From: Heliocidaris erythrogramma
Taxonomy: Eukaryota; Echinodermata; Echinoidea; Camarodonta; Echinometridae
Reading direction: 5' to 3'
NCBI GenBank assembly: GCA_025617745.1
Contig: CM046873.1
Span: forward strand, 28,967,410-29,031,409
DNA: 64,000 bases
Shown: piece after piece, positions 41,001 to 44,128 of the stretch
How positions within the stretch are numbered: the stretch's first letter is position 1
Layout: the number at the start of each line of letters is the position of its first letter
Position numbers and translations under genes: made by a program
Notes under the pieces: generated by a model
Database searches by the model: none
What the model saw: the letters and a program-made list of their open reading frames with translations, nothing else
Told to the model about the DNA's origin: nothing

Positions 41001-43718
41001 TCCAATTCTTCCTCATAAACGTTTACAAATGGGGCGTGTTTTAAGCATCCCTTTAATGACTTATTCACATTTATTCAGTATATTCACTTGCACTTTACTT
41101 CCGGAAAGCATTTGATTAAAAATGAATAACCTCTTATCTATTTCAATTCCTACAGATGAACCAGACTATGGAGCCGACAATACAGATTCGTAAGTCTTAA
41201 GTTAAAATCTAAGAATATAATTTTATGCCAGTATCCTTGAAACCAGATTTAAATAATTATTAGTGTGCGGTTACTTTGTCCCCTGACCTATGGTAATCCA
41301 ATTGTATTAACACCATACATATCATAACAATTGAGTAACTAGGAGAATGAATGAAAATCATGAAGGAAAAAAAAATAGATTCCTTTCGTAAGTCTTAAGT
41401 TAAAATTTAAGACTATATGACGGTATCCTTGAAACCGGCATAACTTTGTCCACTGACCTATGATAATCCAAGTTTCGCCACCCCATACAAATCATTACAA
41501 TTGAGTAACTACGGGAATGAATGGAAATCATGAATTGATTTGGTAAGTCTTAAGTTAAATTTAAGATATATGCCGGTATCCTTGAAACCGGATTTAAGCA
41601 ATTATTAGTATTTCAGGTTTCAAGTTTAAGACATTCATTTCCAACTTTCCAATATACAAAGTATAAAAAGCAATAAGTGAACAAGAAATGATGTACATGT
41701 ATTTTTAACTTTGTTCACTGACCTATGATAATCCAAATGTCGTCACCCCATACAAATCATTACAATTGAGTAACTACGGGAATGAATGTAACTCATGAAA
41801 AACATTCAGTTGATTTCGCATTTTCACAATTCATTACTATCTTTTTTGTCAATCATAATTATTCACTTCTTTAACTCCATTGCCTACGAGAAGCGGATCT
41901 TTTCTGTATGAAGCGTATTGGAATTGTAATATTCAGTTAGTCAGTGGGTTAAAGAAATTGATTTGTATCGATTGGAGAGGTTAGCACTTGGCGCCCCATA
42001 AATCAGTGGATTAAGTAAAGCCGAATTATCCTGTCGGTCTCTTCCCGGCTAAAGCACGTAAATCATTTTAAATTGCACTATTTTGATAGTTAAAATTATA
42101 TGACGTCAGGGCCTACTGGATGTTTTTCATAGACTCTCAACAATATGATATGTACTAACACCCAAACAAGTCTGTTGCAAGAGAGATATAGCTGAATTTG
42201 TAAGTTTGATCTGTTGAAATTTAAATTGCCGTAAGAAGAGACAAATAGTTATGAACTATTCGGTTATCTTTTAGAGATTTAAAGTTAATACTCGGAAGTA
42301 AATTTAGAGTAACATTGAGAGAATTGATGTTTTGTTTAAAGATACATTTACCGAATAAATTCTTACCACTTCTTGTCCTACCGTGATCCTCAATTGGCAT
42401 TTAAGAAGAAAAAAAAGAACTATCAGCAGAGTTTTGATATTTTGCCATTTCACTGTTATTATTGCATCCAAACGGGTTCAATTGTCTGGAATTAGGATTT
42501 TAATAATTTGGTAAATATTTAATAATAAAAATTCAGTTGCAGAGAAAGCAAGCTGATATAAAGAATCAATGACTTCATGAGGGATATACATGTACATAAT
42601 TATTGCACTGACTTGGCATCGAGAAGGGGAATTCACGAATTCAGGGTAATTGTTGAAATAAGGTACTGCCTTCAAATCATTTTCCAAATGTTTCACTTTT
42701 GTGTCCACAGGCTACAGAGTAACATCATTTGAAATCAGTGGCGGATCTAGCCTGGTAAGACACAATACATTATAGGGGCCCGCCATTGTGCACAAACAAA
42801 GCGGGCCTATAGAATGTATTGTGTCTAATCCGGCTAGATCCGCCACTGTTTGAAATATTGTTTTATACGTTAACTTGTTGAAGTTGTTTCAGGAAGGATG
42901 AATGGAACAGTCTTCTGTACCACACTAATGCTCCGATATTTGTCATTATATTACCATCATCACAGGCAAGGTCAAATACAATTGGCATCAGACAAGCTGC
43001 TAGATTCCTTGACAAATCTACTCCATTTACCCAAGGATGTGCAGTGTCTTGGCAATTGCCTTGGATTCTCGCACTCAGCTGTAGAGACATACCTTGACAG
43101 AGCAGACTCCTCGGCTAGCAGCGTCTCAAGTACAGGTTTTAAGGAGATGCTTCGTGACTGGAGACGGCGGGTTCGGCCTAGTGAACAGGTGGACAACCTT
43201 CGCAAAGCCTTGAAGAATGCTAGATTGGGATATGTAGCTGACGCCCTCCTGCATAGACGTAAGTAGTACCTTTTACTTGGCGCAAGGCAGACTCTGTAGC
43301 GAATCCACATGGTAATATTTTCATGTGTCATAATTTAATAACCAAATTATTGACAATGTATAGAGGACAAAAATACGATAAGTTTTAAACATGTTAAAAT
43401 AATTATTTGAGGAAGAAACTACTGAAAAGAGTATAAAGCCATGACTGACGAAACATGTATTGGACATGAGGGATAATTGTTTTAAAAATATATTTCTCGT
43501 TTTATTATTGATTTTCTTTCTTCATTGTGGCATTGTTTACTTTTCTGATTTTTATTGACGTAAGTATATGTTTCGGATTGAAGTGAAATGCAAATAATTA
43601 CAGGGGATATTACATATCTTCTATTTCTCTCCTGTCTGTACTAATAATAGGTGAATCACAAATGAATATGGCACCAATCAGGAAATCACTACTACGTCAC
43701 CAATACAATCTTCGTTGA
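1..43718 (+). CDS. Gene A: ankyrin-repeat / ZU5-UPA / multi-Death-domain protein, 5' partial, 22 exons
   Basis: Hand-built spliced model: 1-1682, 3081-3284, 15992-16149, 16710-16744, 21044-21382, 21752-21999, 22210-22338, 22635-22806, 24224-24269, 33539-33825, 34383-34398 (weak), 35351-35610, 35874-35990, 36407-36718, 37107-37358, 37609-37944, 39417-39643, 40473-40607, 40812-40965, 41156-41189, 42966-43258, 43651-43718. Every junction keeps phase and the total is 1833 codons plus TGA. Order of domains in model residues: ankyrin repeats about 106-628, ZU5 about 693-805, UPA-like 806-990, Death-like 1005-1100, 1104-1190, 1235-1334 and 1336-1418, second ZU5 1419-1530, UPA-like 1531-1702, final Death 1714-1811. 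There is no signal peptide or membrane span in what is seen. ZU5-UPA-Death is the core of ankyrins, UNC5 and PIDD1, so an intracellular scaffold or death-fold signalling role is inferred. The reading frame is open to the left edge, so the start lies outside the window. Confidence 0.8.
2223..2850. mobile_element. MITE with about 203-bp terminal inverted repeats, TA flanks
   Basis: Left arm 2223-2425 and right arm 2649-2850 are near-perfect reverse complements beginning CACTCAACCAAAAAAGTAAG. Both outer ends abut TA (TATA), as expected of Tc1/mariner-type insertions. The loop of about 220 bp has no coding potential. It lies in the intron after exon 1 of gene A. Confidence 0.75.
3081..3284 (+). 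CDS. Gene A exon 2: two further ankyrin-type units
   Basis: The exon has acceptor ATCATGTAG|AGT and donor CAAAAG|GTAATG and is 204 nt long, phase 0 to 0. It translates with [20 protein letters not shown] and [18 protein letters not shown], both ankyrin-like. The homologous exon of gene B at 61474-61678 is one base longer and broken, which supports this as a true conserved exon. Confidence 0.8.
4905..6150 (-). mobile_element. RTE-like non-LTR retrotransposon relic, internally deleted
   Basis: On the minus strand, 6146-5757 encodes [33 protein letters not shown] and [17 protein letters not shown], the N-terminal RT blocks. Then 5760-5690 reads [20 protein letters not shown], and 5438-5031 reads [26 protein letters not shown] and, in another frame, the C-terminal GxxPKVS region. 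The catalytic RT core is missing between the first two parts, and frameshifts are present, so it is dead. The family name is by similarity of these motifs. Confidence 0.75.
5439..5672. mobile_element. MITE nested in the RTE relic
   Basis: Inverted ends CAGGGGTGRTATTCTGAG extend for about 60 bp (5439-5500 against 5613-5672). The element interrupts the retroelement coding sequence between [10 protein letters not shown] and VDDFLYLG. I cannot see a clear target duplication. The CAGGG start is hAT-like, but the family is not settled. Confidence 0.65.
7433..7806 (+). repeat. Recent 186-bp tandem duplication
   Basis: Two head-to-tail copies, 7433-7618 and 7619-7806, start TAGACAAAAGTGCACAATTC and end near GAATGTTTGTTGGCA. 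They differ by only a few bases, so the duplication is young. No coding function is seen. Confidence 0.8.
9139..9420 (+). pseudogene. THAP-domain exon, frameshifted
   Basis: The ATG at 9139 opens [18 protein letters not shown], the C2-x-C start of a THAP zinc-binding DNA-binding domain. After a G5 run near 9192 the frame shifts, and the next frame gives [20 protein letters not shown], matching the FPxDxxxRxxW core. A third frame gives [10 protein letters not shown], the C-terminal HF motif. Two frameshifts therefore break the domain. It may be a host THAP gene remnant or the N-terminus of a THAP-type transposase. GC-rich sequence just upstream (8908-9030) could be its old promoter. Confidence 0.7.
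9538..9571. repeat. 34-bp perfect palindrome
   Basis: The two halves of TCCAGGGAGCTCCAACG and its exact reverse complement meet at ACGCGT. Similar words TACTTCACCC flank it on both sides, so it may be a small insertion or a cruciform-prone site. Confidence 0.8.
9573..9773 (-). pseudogene. Possible short acidic exon (PYxFEP motif)
   Basis: The minus strand reads [20 protein letters not shown] then [18 protein letters not shown]. An acidic leader followed by a PYxFEP motif occurs at the start of some uncharacterised proteins that carry a P2X7-like C-terminal cysteine domain. No partner exon is seen. It converges on the THAP exon. The assignment is tentative. Confidence 0.3.
9780..11505. other. 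Intronic AT-rich stretch without recognised features
   Basis: This part of gene A intron 2 is AT-rich and has stops in all frames. I see no RNA gene, inverted repeat or transposon end here. Confidence 0.5.
11510..11581 (+). mobile_element. SINE head, split by foldback insertion (left part)
   Basis: Sequence ending CCTTGATCGGTGCTTACATC has the layout of the tRNA-derived head of the local SINE family (compare 44965-45065). The body resumes at 15374 with CCTGGGCAAGGTGTTTTGCC. Joining the two sides across the foldback element gives the usual head-body junction. Confidence 0.5.
11611..12225. repeat. Foldback left arm: about 32 modules GAWAAAC-NNN-GTTTWTC
   Basis: The arm can be parsed almost without remainder into 17-bp near-palindromic modules GAWAAAC, a variable triplet (TGA, TAA, TCA, AGA, AGG, CCT, TAT and others) and GTTTWTC, separated by 0-5 bases (GCC, GAGC, ACTT, AAAC and so on). 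A few variant modules contain GATATGC or GTTTCTC. Confidence 0.85.
12480..14480. repeat. Foldback core: 45-48-bp minisatellite, inverted at about 12800
   Basis: From 12480 to 12798 the purine-rich strand is on top (word AAAACAAAGAAATACATAAG). From about 12805 to 14480 the pyrimidine-rich strand is on top (word TTTCTTTGTTTTTCCTTCCA). The right part is about five times longer, with higher-order units of four or five monomers; the word CATTTTCCTAATGG recurs at about 13327, 13420, 13650, 13832 and 14202. The open frames across it are rich in F, S and L only because of composition. Confidence 0.8.
14755..15340. repeat. Foldback right arm: mirror image of the module array
   Basis: This is the reverse complement of 11611-12225, module by module, with the same triplets in reverse order and only isolated differences. 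The near identity implies a young insertion or gene conversion between the arms. Confidence 0.85.
15374..15465 (+). mobile_element. SINE body, split by foldback insertion (right part)
   Basis: The word CCTGGGCAAGGTGTTTTGCC followed by CACATTTG and TGACCCAGATGTATGAAATG matches the post-tRNA body seen in the SINE at 44965-45065 and in echinoderm SINEs generally. It continues the head that ends at 11581. Confidence 0.5.
15992..16149 (+). CDS. Gene A exon 3: terminal degenerate ankyrin unit
   Basis: The exon lies after the 12.7-kb intron, with acceptor TTTGTCTAG|ATC and donor TTCGAG|GTGTGA, 158 nt, phase 0 to 2. It encodes [20 protein letters not shown] followed by [20 protein letters not shown] and ends RQMILSR. 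The matching exon in gene B (61930-62091) starts ISEDF and has the same acceptor context. It probably closes the ankyrin stack. Confidence 0.75.
16710..16744 (+). CDS. Gene A exon 4: 35-nt linker microexon
   Basis: The acceptor is ACACATAG|GTC and the donor CGAG|GTATTA. Entry is phase 2 and exit phase 1, which joins correctly to the ZU5 exon; the other possible entry phase would give a stop at the next junction. Gene B has a 35-nt exon with the same start and end at 62792-62826. It encodes a short charged linker. Confidence 0.65.
17053..17210. repeat. Left part of a GCAGCAATGG-ended repeat split by the Penelope insertion
   Basis: The word GCAGCAATGGAAAT at 17055 is mirrored by ATTTCCATTGCTGC near 20726. 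Between lie TACCCGGGTAGAC-type words, poly-G and (TA)n. The matching right part is 20150-20740, where TCNACCCAGGGTAGATAACA recurs about every 100 bp in both orientations. Confidence 0.4.
17271..20073 (-). mobile_element. Penelope-like element with inverted flanking repeats
   Basis: Inverted copies of about 580-590 bp (17271-17850 and 19481-20073) surround a minus-strand reverse transcriptase. Both outer edges start TAATTTAAAGTAAGATAAAG and adjoin (TA)n microsatellites. The layout of pseudo-LTRs in inverted order and a GIY-YIG-like tail is characteristic of Penelope-like elements. Stops and frameshifts show the copy is dead. Confidence 0.85.
18056..19400 (-). pseudogene. Penelope-like reverse transcriptase plus GIY-YIG endonuclease, decayed
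   Basis: From 19359 downward the minus strand reads [20 protein letters not shown], then after an in-frame [23 protein letters not shown], then in a shifted frame [18 protein letters not shown] with the YLDD catalytic box and [17 protein letters not shown]. The C-terminal part, again in another frame, reads [20 protein letters not shown] followed by RNRVRVH, the GIY-YIG endonuclease core. At least one stop and two frameshifts separate these pieces. The 5' part of the RT is missing beyond about 19440. Confidence 0.85.
20150..20740. repeat. Diverged minisatellite with ACCCAGGGTAGA words
   Basis: The word GTCNACCCAGGGTAGATAACA appears about every 100-120 bp, first in one orientation (to about 20470) and then inverted (from about 20500). 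The array is therefore a rough large palindrome. Confidence 0.5.
21044..21382 (+). CDS. Gene A exon 5: first ZU5 domain
   Basis: The exon is 339 nt, phase 1 to 1, with acceptor CTTATAG|CTGAC and donor AGTG|GTAGGT. It encodes a ZU5 fold: a beta-rich segment with [18 protein letters not shown], an amphipathic strand series, [20 protein letters not shown] and IRIPHSA. The SIPPDA and CDPP patterns are typical of ZU5 domains in UNC5, PIDD1 and ankyrins. Exon 16 is a second copy with the same phase. Confidence 0.85.
21752..21999 (+). CDS. Gene A exon 6: start of UPA-like domain
   Basis: The exon is 248 nt, phase 1 to 0, with acceptor GATACTAG|GTT and donor GATTTG|GTCAGT. The peptide includes [32 protein letters not shown] and [18 protein letters not shown] strand-rich segment directly after ZU5 is the position of the UPA domain in UNC5, PIDD1 and ankyrins. 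The domain name is inferred from position and beta pattern. Confidence 0.75.
22210..22338 (+). CDS. Gene A exon 7: UPA-like segment
   Basis: The exon is 129 nt, phase 0 to 0, with acceptor TTACATAG|GAA and donor CCCAAG|GTAATT. It begins with the acidic run EVQEEEK and ends [20 protein letters not shown]. Exon 18 is the matching exon of the second cassette, also phase 0 to 0 and beginning with an acidic run. Confidence 0.7.
22635..22806 (+). CDS. Gene A exon 8: end of UPA-like domain, GC donor
   Basis: The exon is 172 nt, phase 0 to 1. It encodes [30 protein letters not shown] and a final MTFVIRYS strand. The acceptor is TATCATAG|GTT. The donor reads TCAG|GCAAGTGT, a GC-AG intron with an otherwise ideal consensus. 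Exon 19 is its counterpart. Confidence 0.7.
24224..24269 (+). CDS. Gene A exon 9: 46-nt microexon before Death domain
   Basis: A pyrimidine tract and CACTGCAG|ACG acceptor are followed after 46 nt by the donor ATCGG|GTAAGC. The exon takes phase 1 to 2, which is exactly what is needed to join exon 8 to the Death exon at 33539. It encodes [14 protein letters not shown]. Exon 20 is the analogous microexon of the second cassette. Confidence 0.6.
24497..24800 (+). repeat. 21-bp palindromic minisatellite, copy 1
   Basis: A leader GGAGCCCGGGAAGGGACATG and a T-run are followed by about 12 units of CGTTCCCTCGAGATAATATCT with ATTATC, AATATC and AATAAC variants. Each unit holds the near-palindrome GAGATAWTATCTC and the CTCGAG palindrome. 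The open frames on both strands (LSRSLEI and SRGNEII repeats) are composition artefacts. Confidence 0.85.
24803..25255 (+). mobile_element. L2/CR1-like non-LTR 3' end
   Basis: The plus strand reads [20 protein letters not shown], then in another frame [20 protein letters not shown] with GSAPQYN and LWNSFPESV-like words, the C-terminus of an L2/CR1-type RT polyprotein. It ends with TTTGGCGCTATATAAGTTAC, the 3' tail shared by L2-type elements and the SINE at 38130. It is 5' truncated and frameshifted. Confidence 0.7.
25557..25715. repeat. DIRS left inverted terminal repeat with outer extension
   Basis: The sequence from 25576 (ATGTATCTACCTATTTGCTA) to 25715 is the reverse complement of 31565-31704. 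The 19-nt outer part starting GATTTACAGCAATAAATCG is not in the right repeat but is found, inverted, in the internal complementary region. Confidence 0.9.
26139..28430 (+). CDS. DIRS ORF1, gag-like protein
   Basis: The frame is 763 codons long and starts at the ATG after a 560-nt leader. It contains a basic Ser/Pro-rich N-terminus (KKRKRQ near residue 190), a run of ten DPVRIP hexapeptides at about residues 284-345, a conserved helical middle region, and a C-terminal [15 protein letters not shown] nucleic-acid-binding tail. No CCHC knuckle is visible. The position before RT and the basic tail fit the capsid-like ORF of DIRS elements. It overlaps the RT frame by about 160 nt. The frame is intact. 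Confidence 0.8.
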   Translation: MSKSPSTTSGSPVGTRLALGGLAARGSSRTTVIFPGASTVGKLGPTSCTARPVMSSPSILTTNSCGINRESESWNMANTSLEDRDLYNGESECLTRPIPLTDKTVGTTPTHGSSRSSNTSRSLAIDVFAQGSAPFGSPHASNPSKACKSGKSKKSRDLPKLPATGLTTEATPVSKGKGSIKLAPLPKKRKRQSTAQPVGGADSLPSTSTESSSTVSGEAKKKRVTPQGVTASESSVSHELLSYLKIIVERSGWLDSGSVPPTTHDSNPSPLGGRGDTCTRPGPDPVRISDPVRIPDPVRIPDPVRIPDPVRIPDPVRIPDPVRIPDPVRIPDPVRIPDPVRISDPVPDIGFTGYPARNTVFPSGLGSGSFAQVSGSVLLNSNTQESCRPSRGISRPRSAFDRPVGATPIPAALGAPPGEESWDCLNRPSWDQASQSGFSEDDATSQAEVTPQTFRSLAVDTQALLEKYLPDTYTPSRVDSGQQSLLFKGERPSRGIPLTEDFKQVYNDFTSQPPSLLGKARPLARDFSFSQQDTLDFFARKSCSRDLIHVGGRLGVNFLSAGYVKAERFPAMMESHTRTGLRLTAYLGTLLSLRARSQELQMSDSDILLLNEALLSLTGSLWSELSVSAALATNARRKLALSSLGIADADIPALLASVPHSGQHLFGGKVSDVIQLEVDSRKQAAELLKRLKSSAPKSQAQASFPPPRPRRGGSSGYQPTRAPQGQPSTPRTLGAGAEPSPRGRGRRRGRGRGRGSAQASRRV
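26983..27182 (+). repeat. 18-bp minisatellite coding for DPVRIP repeats
   Basis: Ten units of GATCCGGTTCGAATACCG (some with GGATATC or GGATACC) lie in frame in ORF1, followed by a degenerate eleventh. The unit contains GGATCC and TTCGAA palindromes. Confidence 0.9.
28273..30375 (+). CDS. DIRS ORF2: reverse transcriptase, RNase H and methyltransferase-like region
   Basis: The frame of 700 codons overlaps ORF1 at its start; no ATG is evident near the beginning, so it may depend on a frameshift or internal initiation. RT blocks: [55 protein letters not shown] and the catalytic [11 protein letters not shown]. RNase [24 protein letters not shown] and [11 protein letters not shown], ending ADFLSRG. 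The tail [13 protein letters not shown] to [11 protein letters not shown] and [11 protein letters not shown] resembles the degenerate methyltransferase region found in DIRS elements. No stop interrupts these domains. Confidence 0.85.
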   Translation: MALLVISPLARRKVSPVLHARLEPGRSRLPEVGGGAEVAAGAVVRPRPRGEFDGASRALGERVGGRLQYFLPAWEEITDDKFVLSIVRGGFCIKLAEPLPHGAIRRNPPSLSPPFLEHISIEIQELLEKGAIERVRDHPHLCLSPIFIIPKRSGKLRMILNMKVINTFIPRERFRMETLASILPAIRPSDVAISVDLKDANFHVPIHPSSRDLLGFAFQGETFRFKAMPFGLKPAPRVFTRVVSALAAFLRYRGLRLFTYLDDWLLVASSVSVLQSHMDLLLRTTQEVGFIVNWDKSELTPTRRPIYLGAEIDIVNQLARPSRERVQAIVLLARSLRLLRRVRAGRWLQFLGHLSSLVDVLKDCRLHMRPFQLHLLKFFKPSVDSLKVWIPLTEEIKRLLIPWSKESFLLQGKSLRTPLPSITISTDASLLGWGGHCSDQVVSGDWSHLCTLPHINVLELMAVFMSLRHFENMIVGRSVLILTDNTTVAAYINRQGGTRSTTLNDLTAKLWKWCRSHRVIPIASYVPGRDNLIADFLSRGMCLPSEWSLNQEVFDYLSSVCAPLEIDLFATALNHRLPRYCSRVRDPEAWALDAFSLQWKNFRGYAFPPVSLVPQVLRKIQEDQAWVLLIAPCWPRRPWFPLLLSLLDGRPLSLPRRADLLAQPLSGILHHRPAALHLTAWPLSGRMRGRQDSPREPPSS
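30280..31360 (+). pseudogene. DIRS tyrosine recombinase, broken by one frameshift
   Basis: The N-terminal SAM-like part ([20 protein letters not shown] to [11 protein letters not shown]) lies in one frame. It continues up to the box A region near 30797 (LVAIASG), where the frame changes. The other frame supplies [10 protein letters not shown] with the box A arginine, then [11 protein letters not shown] (HxxR of box B) and FTSFYLKDV with the catalytic tyrosine. One missing base near 30797 accounts for the break. It overlaps the end of ORF2. The stop is at 31358-31360, just before the internal complementary region. Confidence 0.8.
31408..31502. repeat. DIRS internal complementary region
   Basis: Its first half, up to GCTGTAAATC at 31447, is the reverse complement of the left end of the element. 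Its second half, from AAGAAAATTATATC to CTACCTAT, is the reverse complement of the right end. It thus records the fused ends used as template in DIRS replication. Confidence 0.9.
31565..31745. repeat. DIRS right inverted terminal repeat with outer extension
   Basis: Positions 31565-31704 mirror the left repeat, and 31705-31745, ending AGATATAATTTTCTT, is the right-specific extension copied in the internal complementary region. Confidence 0.9.
32222..32255 (-). repeat. tRNA-like B-box fragment
   Basis: The minus strand reads CCAGGGTTCGATTCCCGGCG, a perfect T-arm with B-box, but no acceptor or anticodon arm can be paired. It is a SINE or tRNA fragment, not a tRNA gene. Confidence 0.5.
33082..33295 (-). 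repeat. 21-bp palindromic minisatellite, copy 2 (inverted)
   Basis: About eight units of AGATAATATCTCGAGGGAACG are followed by an A-run and CCCATGTCCCTTCCCGGGCTCC, the reverse complement of the leader of copy 1 at 24497. The same structured repeat thus occurs in opposite orientation on either side of the DIRS element. Confidence 0.85.
33539..33825 (+). CDS. Gene A exon 10: first Death-type domain
   Basis: The exon is 287 nt, phase 2 to 1, with acceptor TTTAACAG|AGG and donor GTCAG|GTTAGA. It encodes a helical Death-fold segment: [20 protein letters not shown], then [14 protein letters not shown]. The pattern of a glycine-containing helix 2-3 turn and an MLxxW helix is typical of Death domains. 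It follows a 9.3-kb intron carrying the DIRS element. Confidence 0.75.
34383..34398 (+). CDS. Gene A exon 11: putative 16-nt microexon
   Basis: This exon is proposed because exon 10 leaves phase 1 while exon 12 needs phase 2. A 16-nt segment with a pyrimidine-rich upstream stretch, GATAAG acceptor and perfect GAG|GTAAGA donor supplies the missing phase. With it the total coding length becomes divisible by three. The acceptor (AAG) is weak, so another microexon in 33826-35350 could do the same job. Confidence 0.4.
35351..35610 (+). CDS. Gene A exon 12: second Death-type domain
   Basis: The exon is 260 nt, phase 2 to 1, with acceptor GATATGCAG|TGA and donor TGAGG|GTATAA. It encodes [37 protein letters not shown] and [10 protein letters not shown], a recognisable Death-fold helix series (aligned to exon 10 by LG...LxxMEY and MLxxW). 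Confidence 0.7.
35874..35990 (+). CDS. Gene A exon 13: acidic linker, GC donor
   Basis: The exon is 117 nt, phase 1 to 1, with a strong acceptor TTTGTTTTAG|ATG. It encodes an acidic, probably unstructured linker ([19 protein letters not shown], then [11 protein letters not shown]). The donor is CTAG|GCAAGTGT, the second GC-AG intron of this gene and identical over eight bases to that of exon 8. Confidence 0.65.
36407..36718 (+). CDS. Gene A exon 14: degenerate Death-type domain
   Basis: The exon is 312 nt, phase 1 to 1, with acceptor TTACTTTAG|ACC and donor TGCAG|GTTCGT. It encodes [20 protein letters not shown] and [20 protein letters not shown] followed by LMTVILLEY. Helix spacing and the LFxxWW motif resemble a Death domain, but with lower certainty than the neighbours. 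Confidence 0.6.
37107..37358 (+). CDS. Gene A exon 15: fourth Death-type domain
   Basis: The exon is 252 nt, phase 1 to 1, with acceptor TTGCATAG|GCC and donor CAACAG|GTGAAA. It encodes [19 protein letters not shown] and [20 protein letters not shown], a Death-domain pattern ending in a helix with amphipathic spacing ([15 protein letters not shown]). Confidence 0.7.
37609..37944 (+). CDS. Gene A exon 16: second ZU5 domain
   Basis: The exon is 336 nt, phase 1 to 1, with acceptor TCTTTACAG|CCA and donor ACCAG|GTACAA. It encodes [20 protein letters not shown], then [11 protein letters not shown] and [20 protein letters not shown], the ZU5 strand series seen in exon 5. It starts the second ZU5-UPA-Death cassette. 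Confidence 0.85.
38130..38400 (-). mobile_element. SINE with tRNA-like head and L2-type tail
   Basis: On the minus strand the head starts GTGTTGTGGTCTAGTGGATA. Its first seven bases pair with ACAGCAC 65 nt on, and it contains the loop CTGCAGA (anticodon GCA, Cys-like) and the B-box GGGTTCGAATCCC. The anticodon stem does not pair well, so it is not a tRNA gene. The body ends in GCGCTATATAAGTGGCCAC and (ATT)n, the same tail as the L2-like element at 24803-25255. Confidence 0.7.
38531..38690 (+). mobile_element. tRNA-derived SINE, plus strand
   Basis: The head has an A-box TTGGCTCAGTCGATAAAGCG and a B-box GGGTTCGAATCCACC about 45 nt apart. A unique body follows (GCCTGTGTTGTGTGCTAACG). No full cloverleaf with a paired acceptor stem is seen. 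Confidence 0.6.
39417..39643 (+). CDS. Gene A exon 17: UPA-like segment, second cassette
   Basis: The exon is 227 nt, phase 1 to 0, with acceptor TTTCGAAG|AAA and donor GTGACA|GTATGT. It encodes [20 protein letters not shown] followed by [11 protein letters not shown] and [13 protein letters not shown]. It has the same position and phases as exon 6 in the first cassette. The acceptor is not ideal (AAG). Confidence 0.65.
40473..40607 (+). CDS. Gene A exon 18: UPA-like segment, second cassette
   Basis: The exon is 135 nt, phase 0 to 0, with acceptor GATCAAAG|GAT and donor GAAGTG|GTCAGT. It starts [20 protein letters not shown] and ends [14 protein letters not shown]. Like exon 7 it opens with an acidic stretch and leads to a strand pair. 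Confidence 0.6.
40812..40965 (+). CDS. Gene A exon 19: end of UPA-like domain, second cassette
   Basis: The exon is 154 nt, phase 0 to 1, with acceptor AAATAAG|GTT and donor GAAG|GTATGC. It encodes [20 protein letters not shown] and ends [11 protein letters not shown]. It has the same phases as exon 8. Confidence 0.65.
41156..41189 (+). CDS. Gene A exon 20: 34-nt microexon before last Death domain
   Basis: The acceptor is TTCCTACAG|ATG and the donor GATTC|GTAAGT, with phase 1 to 2. It encodes [12 protein letters not shown]. The sequence around its donor is repeated twice more in the following intron (41388 and 41543). Confidence 0.6.
41186..41800 (+). repeat. Three to four diverged copies including a splice-donor word
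   Basis: The word GTAAGTCTTAAGTTAAA occurs at 41190 (the real donor of exon 20), 41388 and 41543. Downstream words GACCTATGATAATCCAA and AATTGAGTAACTACGGGAAT recur with it and once more alone at about 41710-41790. Spacing is 155-198 bp. Confidence 0.8.
42736..42848. mobile_element. 113-bp hAT-type MITE with 8-bp target duplication
   Basis: The ends CAGTGGCGGATCTAGC and its inverted partner flank a palindromic interior. The direct repeat TTTGAAAT lies at 42728-42735 and 42849-42856. CAGTGG ends and 8-bp duplications are hAT hallmarks. It lies in the last-but-one intron of gene A. Confidence 0.85.
42966..43258 (+). CDS. Gene A exon 21: C-terminal Death domain
   Basis: The exon is 293 nt, phase 2 to 1, with acceptor CATCATCACAG|GCA and donor AGAC|GTAAGT. 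It encodes [55 protein letters not shown] and [18 protein letters not shown]. This is the clearest Death domain of the gene: six helices with an MLxxWRxR motif and the final LxxALxxxxLxxVAD helix. Confidence 0.8.
43651..43718 (+). CDS. Gene A exon 22: last coding exon
   Basis: The acceptor is ACTAATAATAG|GTG. Entry in phase 1 gives 22 more residues, [21 protein letters not shown], then TGA at 43716-43718. I see no AATAAA in the next 300 bases, so the poly(A) site is not located. Confidence 0.6.
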
Positions 43719-44128
43719 GGGTCCAAGCCAGACCTCTGACTGATCGATGTATTTAAGAATTTTTTTTCTTCAAGCAATCACTGGCGTATCCAGACTTGTT
43801 GAACATGGGGCACAGACAGGGGTACGTGACACATAATGTCACAGAGTCACATAGTTACACACACGCACACACAAGCACACAAGCACAGGGGCAGGAGTAG
43901 AGTAAGATGACCCTTTTTTAGCAGATGAACGGGGACCATGAACCCCTTGTGCCCCGTGTTTACGCCTGTGCTAGGAACAAATAGTTTTAATCAATACAGA
44001 ACCTCCATTTATCTCGCATGAACTGATGGTGATAAAAAAATACTCAGTCGAATCTTATACCTCTATGGTATACTTCAGATTTTTAGTGTACCATTGCAAA
44101 TTCTTCTCCACAATGAAGAATCAATGTA

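Noticed and set aside
42893-42965. Alternative start of exon 21 at the strong acceptor GTTTCAG|GAAGG
   Set aside because: With the phase coming from exon 20 it reads a different frame that does not lead into the Death domain; the acceptor at 42965/42966 does.
43784-43972. hAT-like MITE with ends CACTGGCGTA and TACGCCTGTG
   Set aside because: The ends match only over about 10 bp and no 8-bp target duplication is visible.
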